Shown: positions 43,578-56,815 of the stretch, one piece after another | Layout: every line of letters starts with the position of its first letter | Numbering within the stretch: position 1 is the stretch's first letter | Position numbers and translations under genes: made by a program | NCBI GenBank assembly: GCA_948474755.1 | Contig: CAOLHI010000076.1 | Location: forward strand, 962,942-1,026,941 | Length of the DNA: 64,000 nucleotides | From: Ctenosaura bakeri | Lineage: Eukaryota; Chordata; Lepidosauria; Squamata; Iguanidae | Direction: 5' to 3' | Notes under the pieces: generated by a model | Database searches by the model: none | What the model saw: the letters and a program-made list of their open reading frames with translations, nothing else | Told to the model about the DNA's origin: nothing

Positions 43578-45889
43578 GATACTCTTGTCATGGCAGATAT
43601 TGGAAGTTGATACTTTTGGGCAGCTGCCAAGGTCTGCATTCCTATGCAGGGCATACTGCTGATCAGGAGATACTCTTGATTCTCAGGTTCTTGCTGTCAC
43701 TACCTCAGAACATAGACTCAACAAGGAGAACATTCCCCTACTCACCTCACATTCTTCTTTGTACAGATAGAGGGAGAAGGCAGTTAAAGAGGTAGCAGTA
43801 ATAAGGAGGAAGAGGCTGACTCACTTGGAAGGAGGGAGTCTTTGAGGAGATCCTACCCAATGGCTCCCCAAAACACAGAAGTAGCATTATTTCTGGTAAT
43901 GCTTTTGAATACACTTGCTTCACTCTCACTTTTAGCAATATAAAAATGTATCCTCTCTGTCATTTCAGTAATATTTTTGTCTCCATACTATGGAGAATGC
44001 TGAGATATCTACGTGTGCATGCAGGATCTAAATTGATATTAGTTGTCACAAAGCATGGCAACTGTTTTTTGTATTTTTGTTTTTTAAGATGTCTGATTCC
44101 ATTTAGACTCTGCTTAAGTAAATCCTAATAAATGTCTAATAGGATACTGCTTCATAAAGCTAATTTCTCTTCCCACTTCATTGACCTGTGAAAAAATAAA
44201 GTAATACAGCTTATCTCTCCCCCTGCCCCACCCCGTTATAGGATCTTTATTTACCAGACCATTAGATAACACTTGCCTGAAGGGCTGGAACAGGTAATAG
44301 CTGATTCTGTTGTTAGACAGGTCTAAGGCCCAGGATTTCACATCCCTTAAAGCTTTTAAAGGAGGTACTTAATTTTATTATCAAAATCAGATTGTTTTCC
44401 AGAGCAACAACATACACCACTGCCTCAAGCTCTATGATGTCCTGTGATCTCATTAGATTACAATGCATGTTTATGCACAACAGAGTTTTTTCCTCATCAC
44501 TTTTATAAATGCTTATATGTTTCAGGATTTTCTTTCTTTCTTCCTATTCCCAGATAGTTTTTCTCCTTCACAGAAGAATAGACTAGATTGTTAGCATGTT
44601 CTAAAATTCTCTTTGTATAAAGCCGATAACATGCAAAGTATAATTTGGCCAATGTAAATCAGGTTCAGCCCTTTATATAGGCATGCTTTATAAGGATTAG
44701 TGTAGCAGAAAGAATCTTCTTGCTGGTTCAGTTGCAGTCACTGCCTACAATGATGGTATCCGAATTTTCCATGGAAAACTAAAATTACTTATAATATGAG
44801 TATAAACTTTTTGCTTCCCAAGGCTGGAACCTACTCCCTCCTAGAGACATTAGGTGTTCCATTTTCCAGGCAACAGAGTATTAACACTTTAAAGCAGAAT
44901 CCTTAATTGTTGCTGAATCTCTCCCTGCTTTTTCCCTCTTTCTCTGTTTATGGGTTTATGTGTCCATATGCGTCCACATATAAAGGGATATGTCTGTAAA
45001 GTGGTATGGCTACTTCCACACTGCTTGTGGAATGGCATCTTGTTGCTGGGAACATACAGAGAAGCATGTTAGAAATGTGCTTAGATTGAACCAAAGGCCT
45101 ATCTGGACCAGCATTCTGTTCACAAAGTTTCCAGCCAAATGCTTCTGGTAAGCCCATAAGAACTTGAGTGCAATATCCCCCTCCACTTTCCAGAAATGCA
45201 TTGTTCTGTAGAACCTCTTGTTATTGAAGGCAATAGGCAATAGGTAGCCATCATGATTAGTAACCATTGATGGAAAATTACTAATTAGCTTTTATCTATT
45301 AAAATTATATTCTTCATCTTAAAGAGCAAAACTTCAGTCAGACAGTAGAAATAAGAAAGGAAATATGTGTGAATAGCTACTGAGATAGAAATATTAAGCA
45401 AGCAAACCAACATAAATTTGGTTTATTACCACCATTCCTACTCTTTTCTCTCTTTGCTCTCTACTCTTCTCATCTTTTACCCTTGAATAACTTGAGAAGT
45501 ACTAATTAGGATTACAGAAATTCAACAAAGTATGTCTTAAATAATATTCCCTTTGTCTGAATTTGGATTTATTTGGATTGGAACACATTCAGCCATGGTC
45601 ATGACAGTAGAGGAATGTATTGACACCCATAATTGTAAGTTGATTAGAAGTAAATGTAGCCTAAAAACCAGTCTTTCTTTTGTACTATCTGTGGTTGGTG
45701 GTATTGTTAATCTTTTAGGAACAGAAATGCGTACGGAACTGGTGAGAAGAGTAGAGTGCAGAAATCTTCTGCTTCACTCCATTGTCTGTTTAGCTTATTC
45801 ACCTATGGGATATTTTGGCAGTGTCTTTTAACTTAGAAACTTGTAGATAAACCACGTTGGGTATTCTTTTATAAGCAAACCTCAGTAAC
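43578..45889 (+). other. Intron 5: mostly unique sequence
   Basis: No gene. Nothing more specific seen. Confidence 0.4.
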
Positions 45890-46300
45890 CTTAGTTTCAT
45901 TTCATTTCATTTGCATTCTGCTTTTCTCCCAGACCCAAATAATAAATTAAAAATCTAACAAAGTATAACAAAAAAAAAATCTAACAAAAATATTAAAGCA
46001 ATTAAAAATTATCATATTAAAACAGTATAACATCCTTCAAAAGGCATACAAAAGTTAAAAAATATAAATAAAGCACAGTAAGAAGTCTCCCTGCTTATAC
46101 TTTAAAAGCCTGCTTAAAAAAAGACCTTTGTATGCCTGCAAAAGCAGAGCAGAGAAGGAGCCAGTCTAGCTTCCTGGGAAGGGGAATTCCAGATCGTGGG
46201 AGTAGCTACTGAGAAGGCTCTCTCTCATGTCCTTAGCAGGTAAGCCTGTGATGGTGGTGAGACTGAGAGAGACTGGGTCTTACCCTGTAGATCTTAAGAC
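45890..46300. repeat. Lizard-common interspersed retroposon remnant
   Basis: TTTCATTTCATTTGCATTCT and TTCTCCCAGACCC open it, followed by A-rich filler with AATTAAAA units. The last part, CTTCCTGGGAAGGGGAATTC then CAGATCGTGGGAGTAGCTAC and GAGAAGGCTCTCTCTCATGT, is a pattern widespread in squamate genomes. I cannot assign the class with confidence. Confidence 0.5.
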
Positions 46301-47988
46301 TGTGAGGTTCTTATAGAGAGATATAGATAGTCATTCTGATACAGTTAAAATATATTGTTTCTGACAATTTTCTGGAAATGCTTCTTCCAGCAGCCTCTTG
46401 TGTACAAAATTGGTCTCTAAAAATTCATGGCCAATGTTACTTTAAGACTTAATAGCCTTGAGAGCATATGAATATATGTTCTGCATTTGAGAAATGATTT
46501 GTACTGTTTAAATTTCAGTTTGAAAGCATAGTTTGATATCATATAGAGGTTAAAAAAATTAAAAGAAAAACATTAGAATTACTGTTCTTCCATGTTTGAA
46601 CAAATGAATCAACAGCCACCCTGCTTCCCCAAAAAAATCTTAATTTCCTAGAGCAGCCAGATGTATGTGATTATAGTTTTATAAAAGTATATAGTAGCAT
46701 TTTGCACATTTTCACCATAACACCATAAAATGAAATAAGGCAATAAAAATGAGTTGAGAAAGAGTTGCTACAAAGGAAGCCAACAGTAGGCTTTCTGAAC
46801 ATAACTGAAAAAAGAAAAACTGTTCCTTAAAATATTTAAATGTGCTACTAGATTATTTGTTTTTCAATTTTGACAGGCATTTTGGGCCACACTCAATTGT
46901 AAGATCTGGATTAATGACCCTTGGGAAGACCTTCAGACAGTACTATGCAATAGCATTATCTTTTCTCAAGCAATGAAATACTTCAGCCTTGTTATATAAA
47001 CTTTCTTGCACTGTACCATGTCTTTTTTTTTCTTTTCTTTTTTAGTGCTCTCACCATAGGAGGAAGACATGTCCAGACAATGAAATATTTTGGGACTAAA
47101 CTCTATGTTACTCTGAATAGACGGTAGTTCAGTAGTGTAGCACTTTATTGGTTCATAACCCTCTCCATCTGGCAGGATGTATTGGGAAGATTTCATCCTG
47201 ATTCCCAGGACAGAGTCTCCCAATCCAGGCTCAGCTAGAGCTATAATCAGATATGGTAAAAAACAGTTTCCTGTATTCCTAAATTCCAGTCTTGCTGTTG
47301 TTCATATAACTGATACATGTTTTCACTTGTGTAGCAAAGAGCTGTGTGAATTACATGCTAAATTCTATATTGCTTTAACTATATGAAACAGAAGTACAAA
47401 TTAACTGTGTATGGAATCTGCCTTGCTAGCAAGACAGTAGTAATTCCTTCAGTCCACTCAGCTAGACAGAAAACCTCTACTGATGTTAAGGAAATTAACC
47501 AGGAACTCTCATCACTGGCATTTCGCTCTCATCCATGGTTTCTGAAACTACATATGGCTAGAGACCACCCTAAAAAAGGATAGATCAAATTTCCTTTAAA
47601 CATTCCTTAAAAATGTTTTATTATGTTAAAAAGATAATTTATTTGAGAAATCAGAGATTGTTTGAGAGATTGTTTTGGCCTGTCTTCCACTGGGATGTAT
47701 GTAGCCATGTATGCCCATTTAACTACATATGAATGTTCCATATCAAGAGAACTATTAGCTTTTTAAGACCTTCTGCCCATACACCAAGGTAACCTCCCAG
47801 AAATTATGTGGGAAGTGTCCTTGAAAGAGGATGTATTAGCTTGAGTTGCATGTAGATCTTATAACTGTGTGTGTGAGAGAGGGGGGGGGAATGAACAAAC
47901 TGGAGTGTACTATGCTACTCTGAAGTGATTCATACACACAGTGCATAATGCCTCTAGCAAGTACTTTCCCCCTTCATTTTATTTTTAA
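46301..47988 (+). other. Intron 5: unique sequence
   Basis: No gene or clear element. A G-run (GAGAGAGGGGGGGGG) lies near 47876-47889. Confidence 0.4.
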
Positions 47989-48656
47989 CTAGTGTATTTA
48001 CCTAGCATTGCCCAGGATTTTATTTTCTCATAGGCAATACTTGTTAGAAATACCTTAGGAATTACCTTACCTTACCACAGGAAATAGATGCACTTGTAAT
48101 ATGTAGATTTGATCTCCTGTGTCTCTAATTCCCCAAACTGTGTTGCCTGGAATTTTATTTTCCTCTTAAGAACTCACCAAACTGTTTTCTCCAGTATCTG
48201 TAACTTTTCCCCATATTTCCCAATCAAATCTGTATTCAGAGTTGTTACTATACAGAGGTTGGGTTCCTCAGGGAATACACTGTCCTCCTCTTTGCTGCTA
48301 GATCTCATCTCTATAGCAACCAGCCTATTCCAGTACCTGTAATTTTTCCTCATATTCTCCAACCCAATCTGTGTTCAGAGTTGTTTATATACAGAGTTTG
48401 GGTTCCTGTGGGAAATACAGTGTCCTCCACCTTGCCTGCTAGGGCTCGTCTCCATAGCAACTGGCCTGAGCTTTCTGGCTGAGAATTCTAAAGCCCTCTC
48501 CCTGAACTGCCAACCCCAGGATTCCATGGAATCTTCACAGCCAGCCAATCGTATGAGGTCTTCTTGCCTCATACAGCCAATCATATGAGGTCTTTGCCTG
48601 CTTGGCGCAAACAAACAGAAAAACTCACAGACAAACTTTGACTTTTATATAGTAGA
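47989..48656 (-). mobile_element. Non-autonomous Helitron, copy 1
   Basis: On the minus strand it starts TCTACTATATAAAAGTCAAA after an A and ends AATACACTAG before a T, as expected for Helitron insertion between A and T. Before the CTAG end lies CCTGGGCAATGCTAGG, a worn terminal hairpin. About two copies of a 139-base internal repeat are present (marker CTGTATTCAG at 48230 and CTGTGTTCAG at 48369). There is no Rep/helicase coding sequence. Confidence 0.85.
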
Positions 48657-51600
48657 TCTGCATCAAGCCTAACTTTTTGTTTCTTCTTTTGTTCTGTTGG
48701 ATCTGTTTGGAAAAAGAAACTGAGTAGCATCGCCACATCACATGCTGCTAGTTTCACTGGAAGTACAGGTGCTTTTTTTAAAAGAACTGTTATTAAAATA
48801 TCTCCCAAAGAAGAGGAGGTGGTCACAAAAGGAGAAGAATTAAGTCTAGAGTAATGCAGTATAGGGCATCCTGGCTATGGTCCTGTGGAAGGAAGAAAGA
48901 CAATTCTTATATAAAGAGAAGAAAATGATTACTCATTTCTGTTAATTTCAGATTGGTTATCCTGTTGAGTCTCTTGCTGTTTGCAGACACCTGGGTAGAC
49001 ACTAGGAACTTCTGTTATTCACTTCTGTCCAAACTGAGTGGCTAGGGAACACAGCATTCTTATTTTTACCCTAAAGAATAACAGCTTCCCCTTCCAGTTC
49101 AACTAGTTCAACACTCATAAAATATTTGTAATAACTGTTTGCGCAAGCAAAAGTAATGGCTCTTGGCAAATCTGTCAGCTCCTGCTTTTTGAATTAACCA
49201 AAAATGAATTTAAAGATGTAGTGTTGTTACTGTTTTGTTTTAAAAAGTTATGGTTGTCTGTTCATCAGTCTTGTTCAAACCAGTAATTACTTGATCATAT
49301 GAGGAAATTTGTGTCAGGGATATATATTTGCATAAATTTATATTCTTGATCGGGGTTGGGGAAAGTGGACCCTCTGGCCTACATGGGGTCCAGTCCCCCA
49401 AAGCCCCCCATTTTAAAAAATGGTTGCTATTTGCCCAAAACCCACACACACACACACACACCACATAGGCAAATTGCCCTCTGCCACGTCTCAGACCTTC
49501 AACCAGCATCAAGTGCCTATGTCTTCAGTGGAGTCTTCCTGAATAGGAAGTGATATGATGTCACTTCTAGTGGCCATTTTGAGATGAAGAAAAGCAGAAA
49601 TATTTTAGTGTGCTGTGGTAGATGCGCCTTGTGGGAACAATGTATGGGGAAATTGGCCCCTGACCCCTTTGCAGTTGCACAACCCATACTAGAAAATAAA
49701 AGCTTCATTTTTACTTGTTCAGCACTTAGGTGACTTTTCCAGGATCAGAAATTAAAGTCACTTTTGATGCTGTAGAATACAGGAGCATACACACCATTTT
49801 GGGTTTCAGCTTGGGCGTTGTCATCAATTGCAGTAGGAAAAACACAGAATCTTGAGGGCCTTGATTCAGGCAAAGTTAGTATAGTAAAAATTACATACAC
49901 ATGTGTATAGGTGCATGAACAAGAATTTCTGTTAAACATCTGCTTAATACTGCTGCTGGTAATTGTTTTTAATTTAAAATGCTTTATTTCCATTTTATGT
50001 GGGAACTTTAAAATAGTATTTGACAGTGTTTCACAATTTTGTGGTCTAGCTGGCTGGAGGGTGGCAACTGTCAATTTTAATCTAAGTAAACTATCAAAAA
50101 GGATCAATTTTCACCTAAGTAGACCATAAACTAGGAGGGTGGCTTAAACAACCTATTAGGTTTCACTCAGTTTGAGGGTTATGATCTTATAGTGAAAGGC
50201 CCTGTGTGCATTAATAAGCTGTAAAAGTTTCAGTTTCAATATAAACTGTTTTAGCTATAATAATAACTATTGTATCTAGCTACATGCACTTGAACCACAG
50301 CAAGCACAGACTGATTTCATACTATGTGCAACCTTTGTTATATCTTCTGCTACAATGGGATATAAGTTGTTAATGTTTCTGATCTTGAAATACAAAGGAT
50401 ATATTATATATGAACATAGTTTTATCATAGATCACATCCGCAATTTTTGAAATGTTTCCTCTACTGCATTCATAGTTATGTCATTCCTTCCTAGCCAGCC
50501 ATACTTGAGAAGCACACTCCATTTTTCTGCTTACTCTAGAATAGATCTCATATCTTCTTCTTTGTCTTGCAGCACAATTCTGTATATGTCTCCTCGTAAG
50601 TAAGCTACACTGAGATCAATGGGGCTTATTCCTAGAGAGTGAGTATAGGTTTGTAGCCTCCATCATAGTTCAGTATTCACATTTAAGCTAGGTGTGGCTT
50701 CCCTCTTAAGACTGGAAACTAGAGTTTGAAGTAGGTTTTCAAACTCTGGTTAATAGGAAATGGGTTATTGTGATTTTTGGCTCCACATTTTGCAAACAGT
50801 GGTTTGCAAAAATGATCAAGGGTATATTTATGCCTTGGGTAAGAGTTTTGTGGCAGGCAAATTTCTTTCATATATTTCATTAACCCACCTATTATTCAAC
50901 TCTGTCTGAATACAGTGTTAATATAGATGTACATATTTTAGATGATTAAGGCATATCAGAGAGATCAGATAACCTGTGGGATAAGATAACTGTGATAGAA
51001 TATTTGTCCAAAATAAAGCAGCTAATTATTTTTAATGTAGGGGAGGATAGCATATGTGGCACGAAGCCCTGTGTGGTAAGAAATCATCAGTGTTAAATCA
51101 GTGTTCAAGTGCATGTAGCTAGAAACCATACAGTTTTGTAGAATTTATGTTATTTATACTGAGTTAGAGGCCTTTACTGCTTTTCTTAACATTGTACCTA
51201 TTCATTTCGTATTTATAGAAGTTCCTGGCTATGAGCTCTTACTTAATTTAATAGACAGTTCACAGGCTAAATAATTCTTTTGAAAACAGACTTTCCATTC
51301 TGTTGGAAGGTTTTATTGTAATGTTGTCAATACTGCAAACAACATAAGAGAGAACATAAACACGAGAGCTTTTTGTCGCTATGTTGTCTAGTTGGAAGGT
51401 TCATTGCCAGTGAAATAAAACAAGCTCTGACTACAAGATGCTTTTAAATATCGTCTTTAAAGTTATTTGTTTGTTCCTTTTATATAAATCTAGTAAGAAT
51501 TGTGTGTGTAAGTTAATTTCAACTTTGTTGTAAATGTAATGCACTGTAGTTACTTAAGTGAAAGATGTTACAAAAAAACAAACAAAACAAACAAAAAACA

Positions 51601-53104
51601 CTGGGACTCTATAAAGCATTAATTATGGAACTAGGGTCATGAATTGTTTAAGCAGAGCTAGGGGCTGTACCCTATCAGTCCTGCTTCTCCTCAGGTCTGA
51701 GGCATACACAGTAACAGTTGACAGCACTGTAATTGTCCTGCATTCCATATTTCCACCAGTTCTGCCAGAGGTCTCACATATTTAAATTTTTGACAGTGTC
51801 TGAGGGTGGTGTTATCACTTTGGCAAATGACAGCCTCCATAGTTCTTCTTTGATGACAATTAATGATCTTGTTCTGGCTGATATATCTGTTCTCCATGGT
51901 CTCTGTACCTCACAGAAATAGACTGACTTGTTATTGGTTGCCTCACAGAAGTGGACTTGTTATTAACAGGAAAACCAGAACTAACTCTGCTGTATTTCCC
52001 TGTCCATACCTCTTGCTTGGAAAGTCACATCCTGGGTCTGGGACCACAGGCATCTAGCTGTTTTTTTGTACTTTGTAATAAGTGTCCAAATACCTTGCTT
52101 TTAAAGAAGAAACACTCAAAATGTCAGTGACATACACTAAAAATAAGTCAGCATTGGGACAGAATTCCATTTTTCTCTGCATATTATTTTGATATGTAAG
52201 ACAAATGCACATCTAAATGTAAAATGTACAAGATTGCTGACCAAACCTATATATTGTGCAACTACACAGTGACATCACTGGGTGTGGGTAAAGTCCAGAG
52301 TAGAAATACCCATAGGAACACAAAACAACCCTGAGAGGCTGCAGTTGTGAACTGTGATCTGGAAGCAAAATACTGAATTGGTAACTTAGACTGCAGCTAT
52401 GCACTATTTTAATTTAAATTGTTCTCCTCTCTCTGCAGAGTGAGAATGGCAGCATACCACATGCATATAACAGTAGATCTTGCTGCTACTCTTTTTCTAG
52501 AGGAAATTTAATTGAAATGGTAGAAGTCATGAAATCAGATACTGCAGCTAATTGCAGTGTATGTTGGCCAGAATCCATATTATCTACCTTTCCAACCAGA
52601 TGGGACAGGAATAGAACAGAACCTCTCACCCAATGAAGCAATAGTGGGAAGTGAGTGAAACAAGTGCCCCCCCCCAATTTATACTTATTAGAGAAGCCAG
52701 AGTAGTGTAAGAAGTTCCCCAGAAGGCACCACACCCAAGACCCCTTCAAACCTGGCAGTGCCTCTGGACTATAATTTTTTTTTTCCTTGTGGAATTCTTT
52801 ACTAACTAATCCTTCATTCTAGTGTTTGTTTGTTTGTTTTGTTTGAGATTATTTATAATGGCTTCACTTTTATTGTACAGTCTCTCTTCATATACTTGTA
52901 TTACAGTCAGATTTGTGTTATCTGAAAATTAAATGTTTCCAAAAGCTAAATTAGAATTGCATTTTTCTACAGTTTGCATTATTTAGATTGCAAGAAAGCC
53001 ATGAACTGAGTTCAAACTAAAAGTATACCATTGAAACTTGGGAGACAAGTTAGTCGTGACTAATACGTCCCTTGGAAATCAACCAATGACTAATTTAGTC
53101 TGGA
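48657..53104 (+). other. Intron 5: mostly unique sequence
   Basis: Contains a (CA)n tract at 49442-49462 and A-rich CAAA repeats at 51570-51600. No gene supported. Confidence 0.4.
49442..49462. repeat. (CA)n microsatellite
   Basis: About ten CA units. Confidence 0.9.
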
Positions 53105-53235
53105 TTCTTCTCCTTCTTATTATAATTTACATTTCTGTGTTACCTTTCCAATGAGCTCCAAAGCAGTGTAAAGTCCTGCCCTTATGCTAACTTTATCCTC
53201 ACAACAATCCTGTGAGATCAGTTAGGCTGCCTTGA
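53105..53235 (-). repeat. Ancient SINE-like remnant (MIR-type tail)
   Basis: TTTATCCTCACAACAATCCT and GTGAGATCAGTTAGGCTG resemble the complemented central region of MIR-like elements. Confidence 0.4.
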
Positions 53236-53626
53236 CAAACTGAAAAATGGTCATCTGCTGCTTTTTTTTTTCATTTAGGAACTTTTTCTTGAAAAAATTT
53301 GTACAGAAAGCCTAGTTTCTTGCACACATATGCACATGTATAAAACAGTACCCTAAGAAATGAGCAGAAAGCAGTGTTCCTTGCACAAAAGACATTCTCT
53401 GTGCAAAACTTTTTTCTATAACAGAGAAAGGCGGCTTTTTGGAAAATTCCCAGGAAGTTAAAAAAAAAAATCATCAAAACCTCTTCAAATTTCACCTCAT
53501 GGGAAGAAGGCTTCTGAAATTTGTCGGTCTTGCATGCAACAACAAAAATATTTACTTCCCGAAACATTTCATAATTCAGTGAGTCTTAGAACAAGAATCT
53601 GCCAAGTCCCGGTCTAGTACCTTAGC

Positions 53627-53912
53627 CACTATATCACTATATATGGCTGTCATATGTTTAACTTTTTTCTAATATTTGGCTTTGGCTTTGTGGATATGTG
53701 GCTGTGTGTATGCACATAATGACTGGGTGACTCAGCCATTCTTATTAAATGTATATAGTCATCAGAAACACTATATCGCTATATATAGCTGTCATATGTT
53801 TAACTTTTTTCTAATATTTGGCTTTGGCTTTGTGGATATGTGGCTGTGTGTATGCACATAATGACTGGGTGACTCAGCCATTCTTATTAAATGTATATAG
53901 TCATCAGAAACA
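53627..53912. repeat. Near-perfect 142-base tandem duplication
   Basis: Unit 1 is 53627-53768 and unit 2 is 53769-53910, with the start of a third unit matching for two bases. I count two differences between units (A/G at 53636 against 53778 and G/A about ten bases on). Each unit contains the same chance ORF start (53676 and 53818). Confidence 0.95.
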
Positions 53913-54379
53913 TCTCATCCACACCTCCACAAACAGGTATGTAGTGATAAACACACACACATATAAAAGAAACTACAGAAGTTCTTGCATTACTGAACTC
54001 TGGGTATTGTGCTGTGAGTACAAAAAGGGAAAATTTGCTTAGCTAGCGGTTTAGAGGTACAAAGTGAGAAGATTACACTGAATTCTGGAAGTGAAGGTGA
54101 GGGATTGAGAAACTCTATGCTGACATTCCAGATCCATACTGCCCTTTGGGGGCGGGGGACTTCATTGGATTTAATCCATTTATATCGTTTTCTATAATTT
54201 CCTGACAGTGATTCATCCTGTTACATATAGGATAATAAAGGAACTGGTAATGATTTTTAAGGACAGAATAGTGGGTGTAGAAGAATGATTTTCACACAGT
54301 ATTGAAGGCCATGAAGAAATAACACTGAAAATAAGCACTTTAAAATGACAGAGTATTAAAAATGTGTAAGATTTAATGT

Positions 54380-54960
54380 CTAAAATTCCAGAAATCCAAA
54401 CAGTGTGGTATTAAAACCAGGACTGAGGAATCTGTTTTGATAAGGCCAGCAGATGCTCTGTACTGAACTTGGTTCTGCCTCTGTGCTGCTTATGATACTA
54501 TTTACATCAGTTACTAGATTGTTTGTACACTGGTGCTGATATGATAGATGATTGTGCTTTAGAATGCTTAGTTGTGGATCTGATGAGAAGGAAGGAAAGC
54601 TTTGTTTTAAGTCTGAGCAATACCCAAAATTTTTCAAAGACTGCTTGGGAACAGTGACCAAAATACTATCAAATTCTACATAAATGAATGGAAAATTGAC
54701 TAGAATATCCTACACTCAGCCCTGAATTCCAGTGATGTGATAATTCAAAAAGGAACAGAAGGATTGGTTGAAAAGACTTCAGCCAGGAAGGTCAAATTCC
54801 TCCAGGAATCTTGAAGGGTATTTTAAATCATTATAATAGAAACTCAGATAAAAGGTATATCAAGTTAAATTAGAAGTATGAACAACTCTGAAGAGAGGAT
54901 GATGTGTCATTGAAGAAGCTGTTGAAAAAGCTATAAAAGACAAGAAAGCAGCCTTAGTTT
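54380..54960 (+). mobile_element. Degenerate CR1-like LINE fragment, ORF2 linker region
   Basis: Readings such as EAVEKAIKDKKAAL near 54920 match the endonuclease-RT linker block also seen in the remnant at 9905. TGGGAACAGTGACCAAAATA near 54645 resembles the CR1 endonuclease end (usually G-x-SDH). Stops and frameshifts are frequent; the ends are approximate. Confidence 0.45.
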
Positions 54961-55695
54961 AGAACAATAATGGGGACCTTTTGGCCTGAGAGCTGCATTG
55001 ACTCTGGGAAAATATGTTAGGCACTGTCAGAGCCCAAAGGAAATAGAACAATCCCTTTCTCTGGCACGCACCCCATTCATACCATTTGTGCAAATATACT
55101 CTTGTACACACGCTTGTATACAACCCTTTTCCCACATGACCACTGGTGACTTCTGATTGAGCTGGCTTCATTTGCTTCTTGCCTTTCTTGATGGCGAAGA
55201 TGAAATTTTTGAGAGTGGAGCCTCTGGGAGCTGCTGTTTCTGGGTGTTCCAGGCAGTTTGAGGCAGTGGCTTCAGTGGGGGTTTCTTCTTTCATGCTTCA
55301 TGTCCTCCAGTGGGAAATGTGAGGGGTAAGTTTGGGAACTGTAAGGCATTTCTGATGACTTGAAACTGACTTCATCCTCTCTCAGTTGATATGACAGGAA
55401 AGTTAAGGGCAGGTGCAGCCTTTGGGAATTGCCTCAGGTGTCTTGAGGTGTTAGCTGCCAACTAAGGGAGGTTTGAGGAATAGCCTCTCAAATGGGACTT
55501 CAGGCCTATTTGGAAGTGTTGATCTGCCAAATGTGGGGCAGAGATTCTTAGGTAAGACTTCCTTAAAAAGTGGAAGTCTTGACTAAAGGAGAAGAATTGA
55601 AAAGAACTCTGAAAAAAAGGTAAATTTGTAAGTATTCAGCTAATTGTAATGTCAGGAATTATTGTGAGCAAAATTATTAAGGATTAGGAAGAACA
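54961..55695 (+). other. Intron 5: unique sequence
   Basis: No element assigned. The 111-residue minus-strand ORF at 54959-55294 has no recognisable domain. Confidence 0.4.
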
Positions 55696-56398
55696 TCTAC
55701 TATATAAAAGTCTATGTTTGTCTGTGTCAGGCAGGCGAAGAGCTCATATGATTGGCTCTGTGAGGTGAGAAGACCTCATATGATTGGTTGGCTGTGAAGA
55801 TTGTATGGAATCCTGGGGTTGGCAGTTTAGGAAGGGGCCTTTAGAATTCTCAGCCAGAGAACTCTTGGGCCTCAGGCCGGTTGCTATGGAGATGAGGCCT
55901 ACCATCAATAAAGATGCCAGAAAACTTTTGGGAGGCATAAAGCCATTGCACAAATTCCACAGAAAGAAAGAAAAAATCAAAAGCCAGTACATCAATGTCA
56001 CCAGAGAACACAGATTGAATTGAGAACTATGGGGAAAAGTTACAGGTATTAGAATAGGCTGGTTGCTATGAGGATAATACCTAGTAGCAAGGAGGAGGAC
56101 AGTGTATTCCCACAGGAACCCAACCTCTGTATGTTAACAACTATGAATACAGGTTGGATTGGGGAAAATGGGGGAAATTTACAGGTACAGAAATAGGCTG
56201 GTTGCTATGGGAATGGGGCCTAGCAACAAGGGGGAGGACAGTGTACTCCTTCAGGAACCCAAATTGTACATGTAAATAACTCTGAATACAGATTGCACTG
56301 GAAAATATGGAGCAAAGTTACAAGAAATGGAGAAGACAGTTTGGTGAGTTCTTAAGAGGAAAATAAAAATGCCAGGCAACGCCAGGTAAATATGCTAG
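55696..56398 (+). mobile_element. Non-autonomous Helitron, copy 2
   Basis: Starts TCTACTATATAAAAGTCTAT after A and ends AATATGCTAG before T, with GCCAGGCAACGCCAGGT before the end. A 139-base unit is tandemly repeated: 56006-56144, 56145-56283 and a partial third from 56284. The part 55804-55875 matches the core of the MITE at 14392. A segment at about 55901-56003 has no counterpart in copies 1 and 3. No Rep/helicase is encoded. Confidence 0.88.
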
Positions 56399-56815
56399 TA
56401 TATTATAGAACACTGATAGACAAACTGTGCATCTAAGTAATGCATCTGATCCTCTACACTCAGCCGAGTTTTTCTCCTTTGGAAAGTGCTAGGAAAAAGG
56501 AAGAAGTGGAGGGAATCAAGATTGCAAAGATTGGACAGAGCTGCAGTTTGCAAAAGGGTGTGCATACTTTGGTTCTTCCTATACAAATGCGACGGTTGAG
56601 CACCTCTGCTTTGATTTCATCTCTTATTCTTATGTGGGAGCATTTTCTGCTAGGGCATTGATGCCCATAGCTTCTACACCAAGTAGAGTAGTTTAATGAA
56701 GTTTGAGAACTTTGCAATAACTAGAGATTTAACAGGAATAGAATTTTCATAGCAACAATAGCACCATAGTATCCGCCAAAAAGACAAATAAATGTATCCT
56801 AGAGACAATATTGGA
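56399..56815 (+). other. Intron 5: unique sequence
   Basis: No element or gene seen. Confidence 0.4.

Noticed and set aside
53627..53912. CRISPR-like direct repeats
   Set aside because: Two adjacent units without spacers, in a vertebrate intron; it is a simple tandem duplication.
53676..54042. Two ORFs with the same first 32 residues
   Set aside because: They arise from the 142-base tandem duplication; the shared peptide is a by-product and not a repeated protein domain.
54959..55294. 111-residue minus-strand ORF with an early Lys-rich stretch
   Set aside because: No recognisable domain or splice context; the length is within chance for this much DNA.
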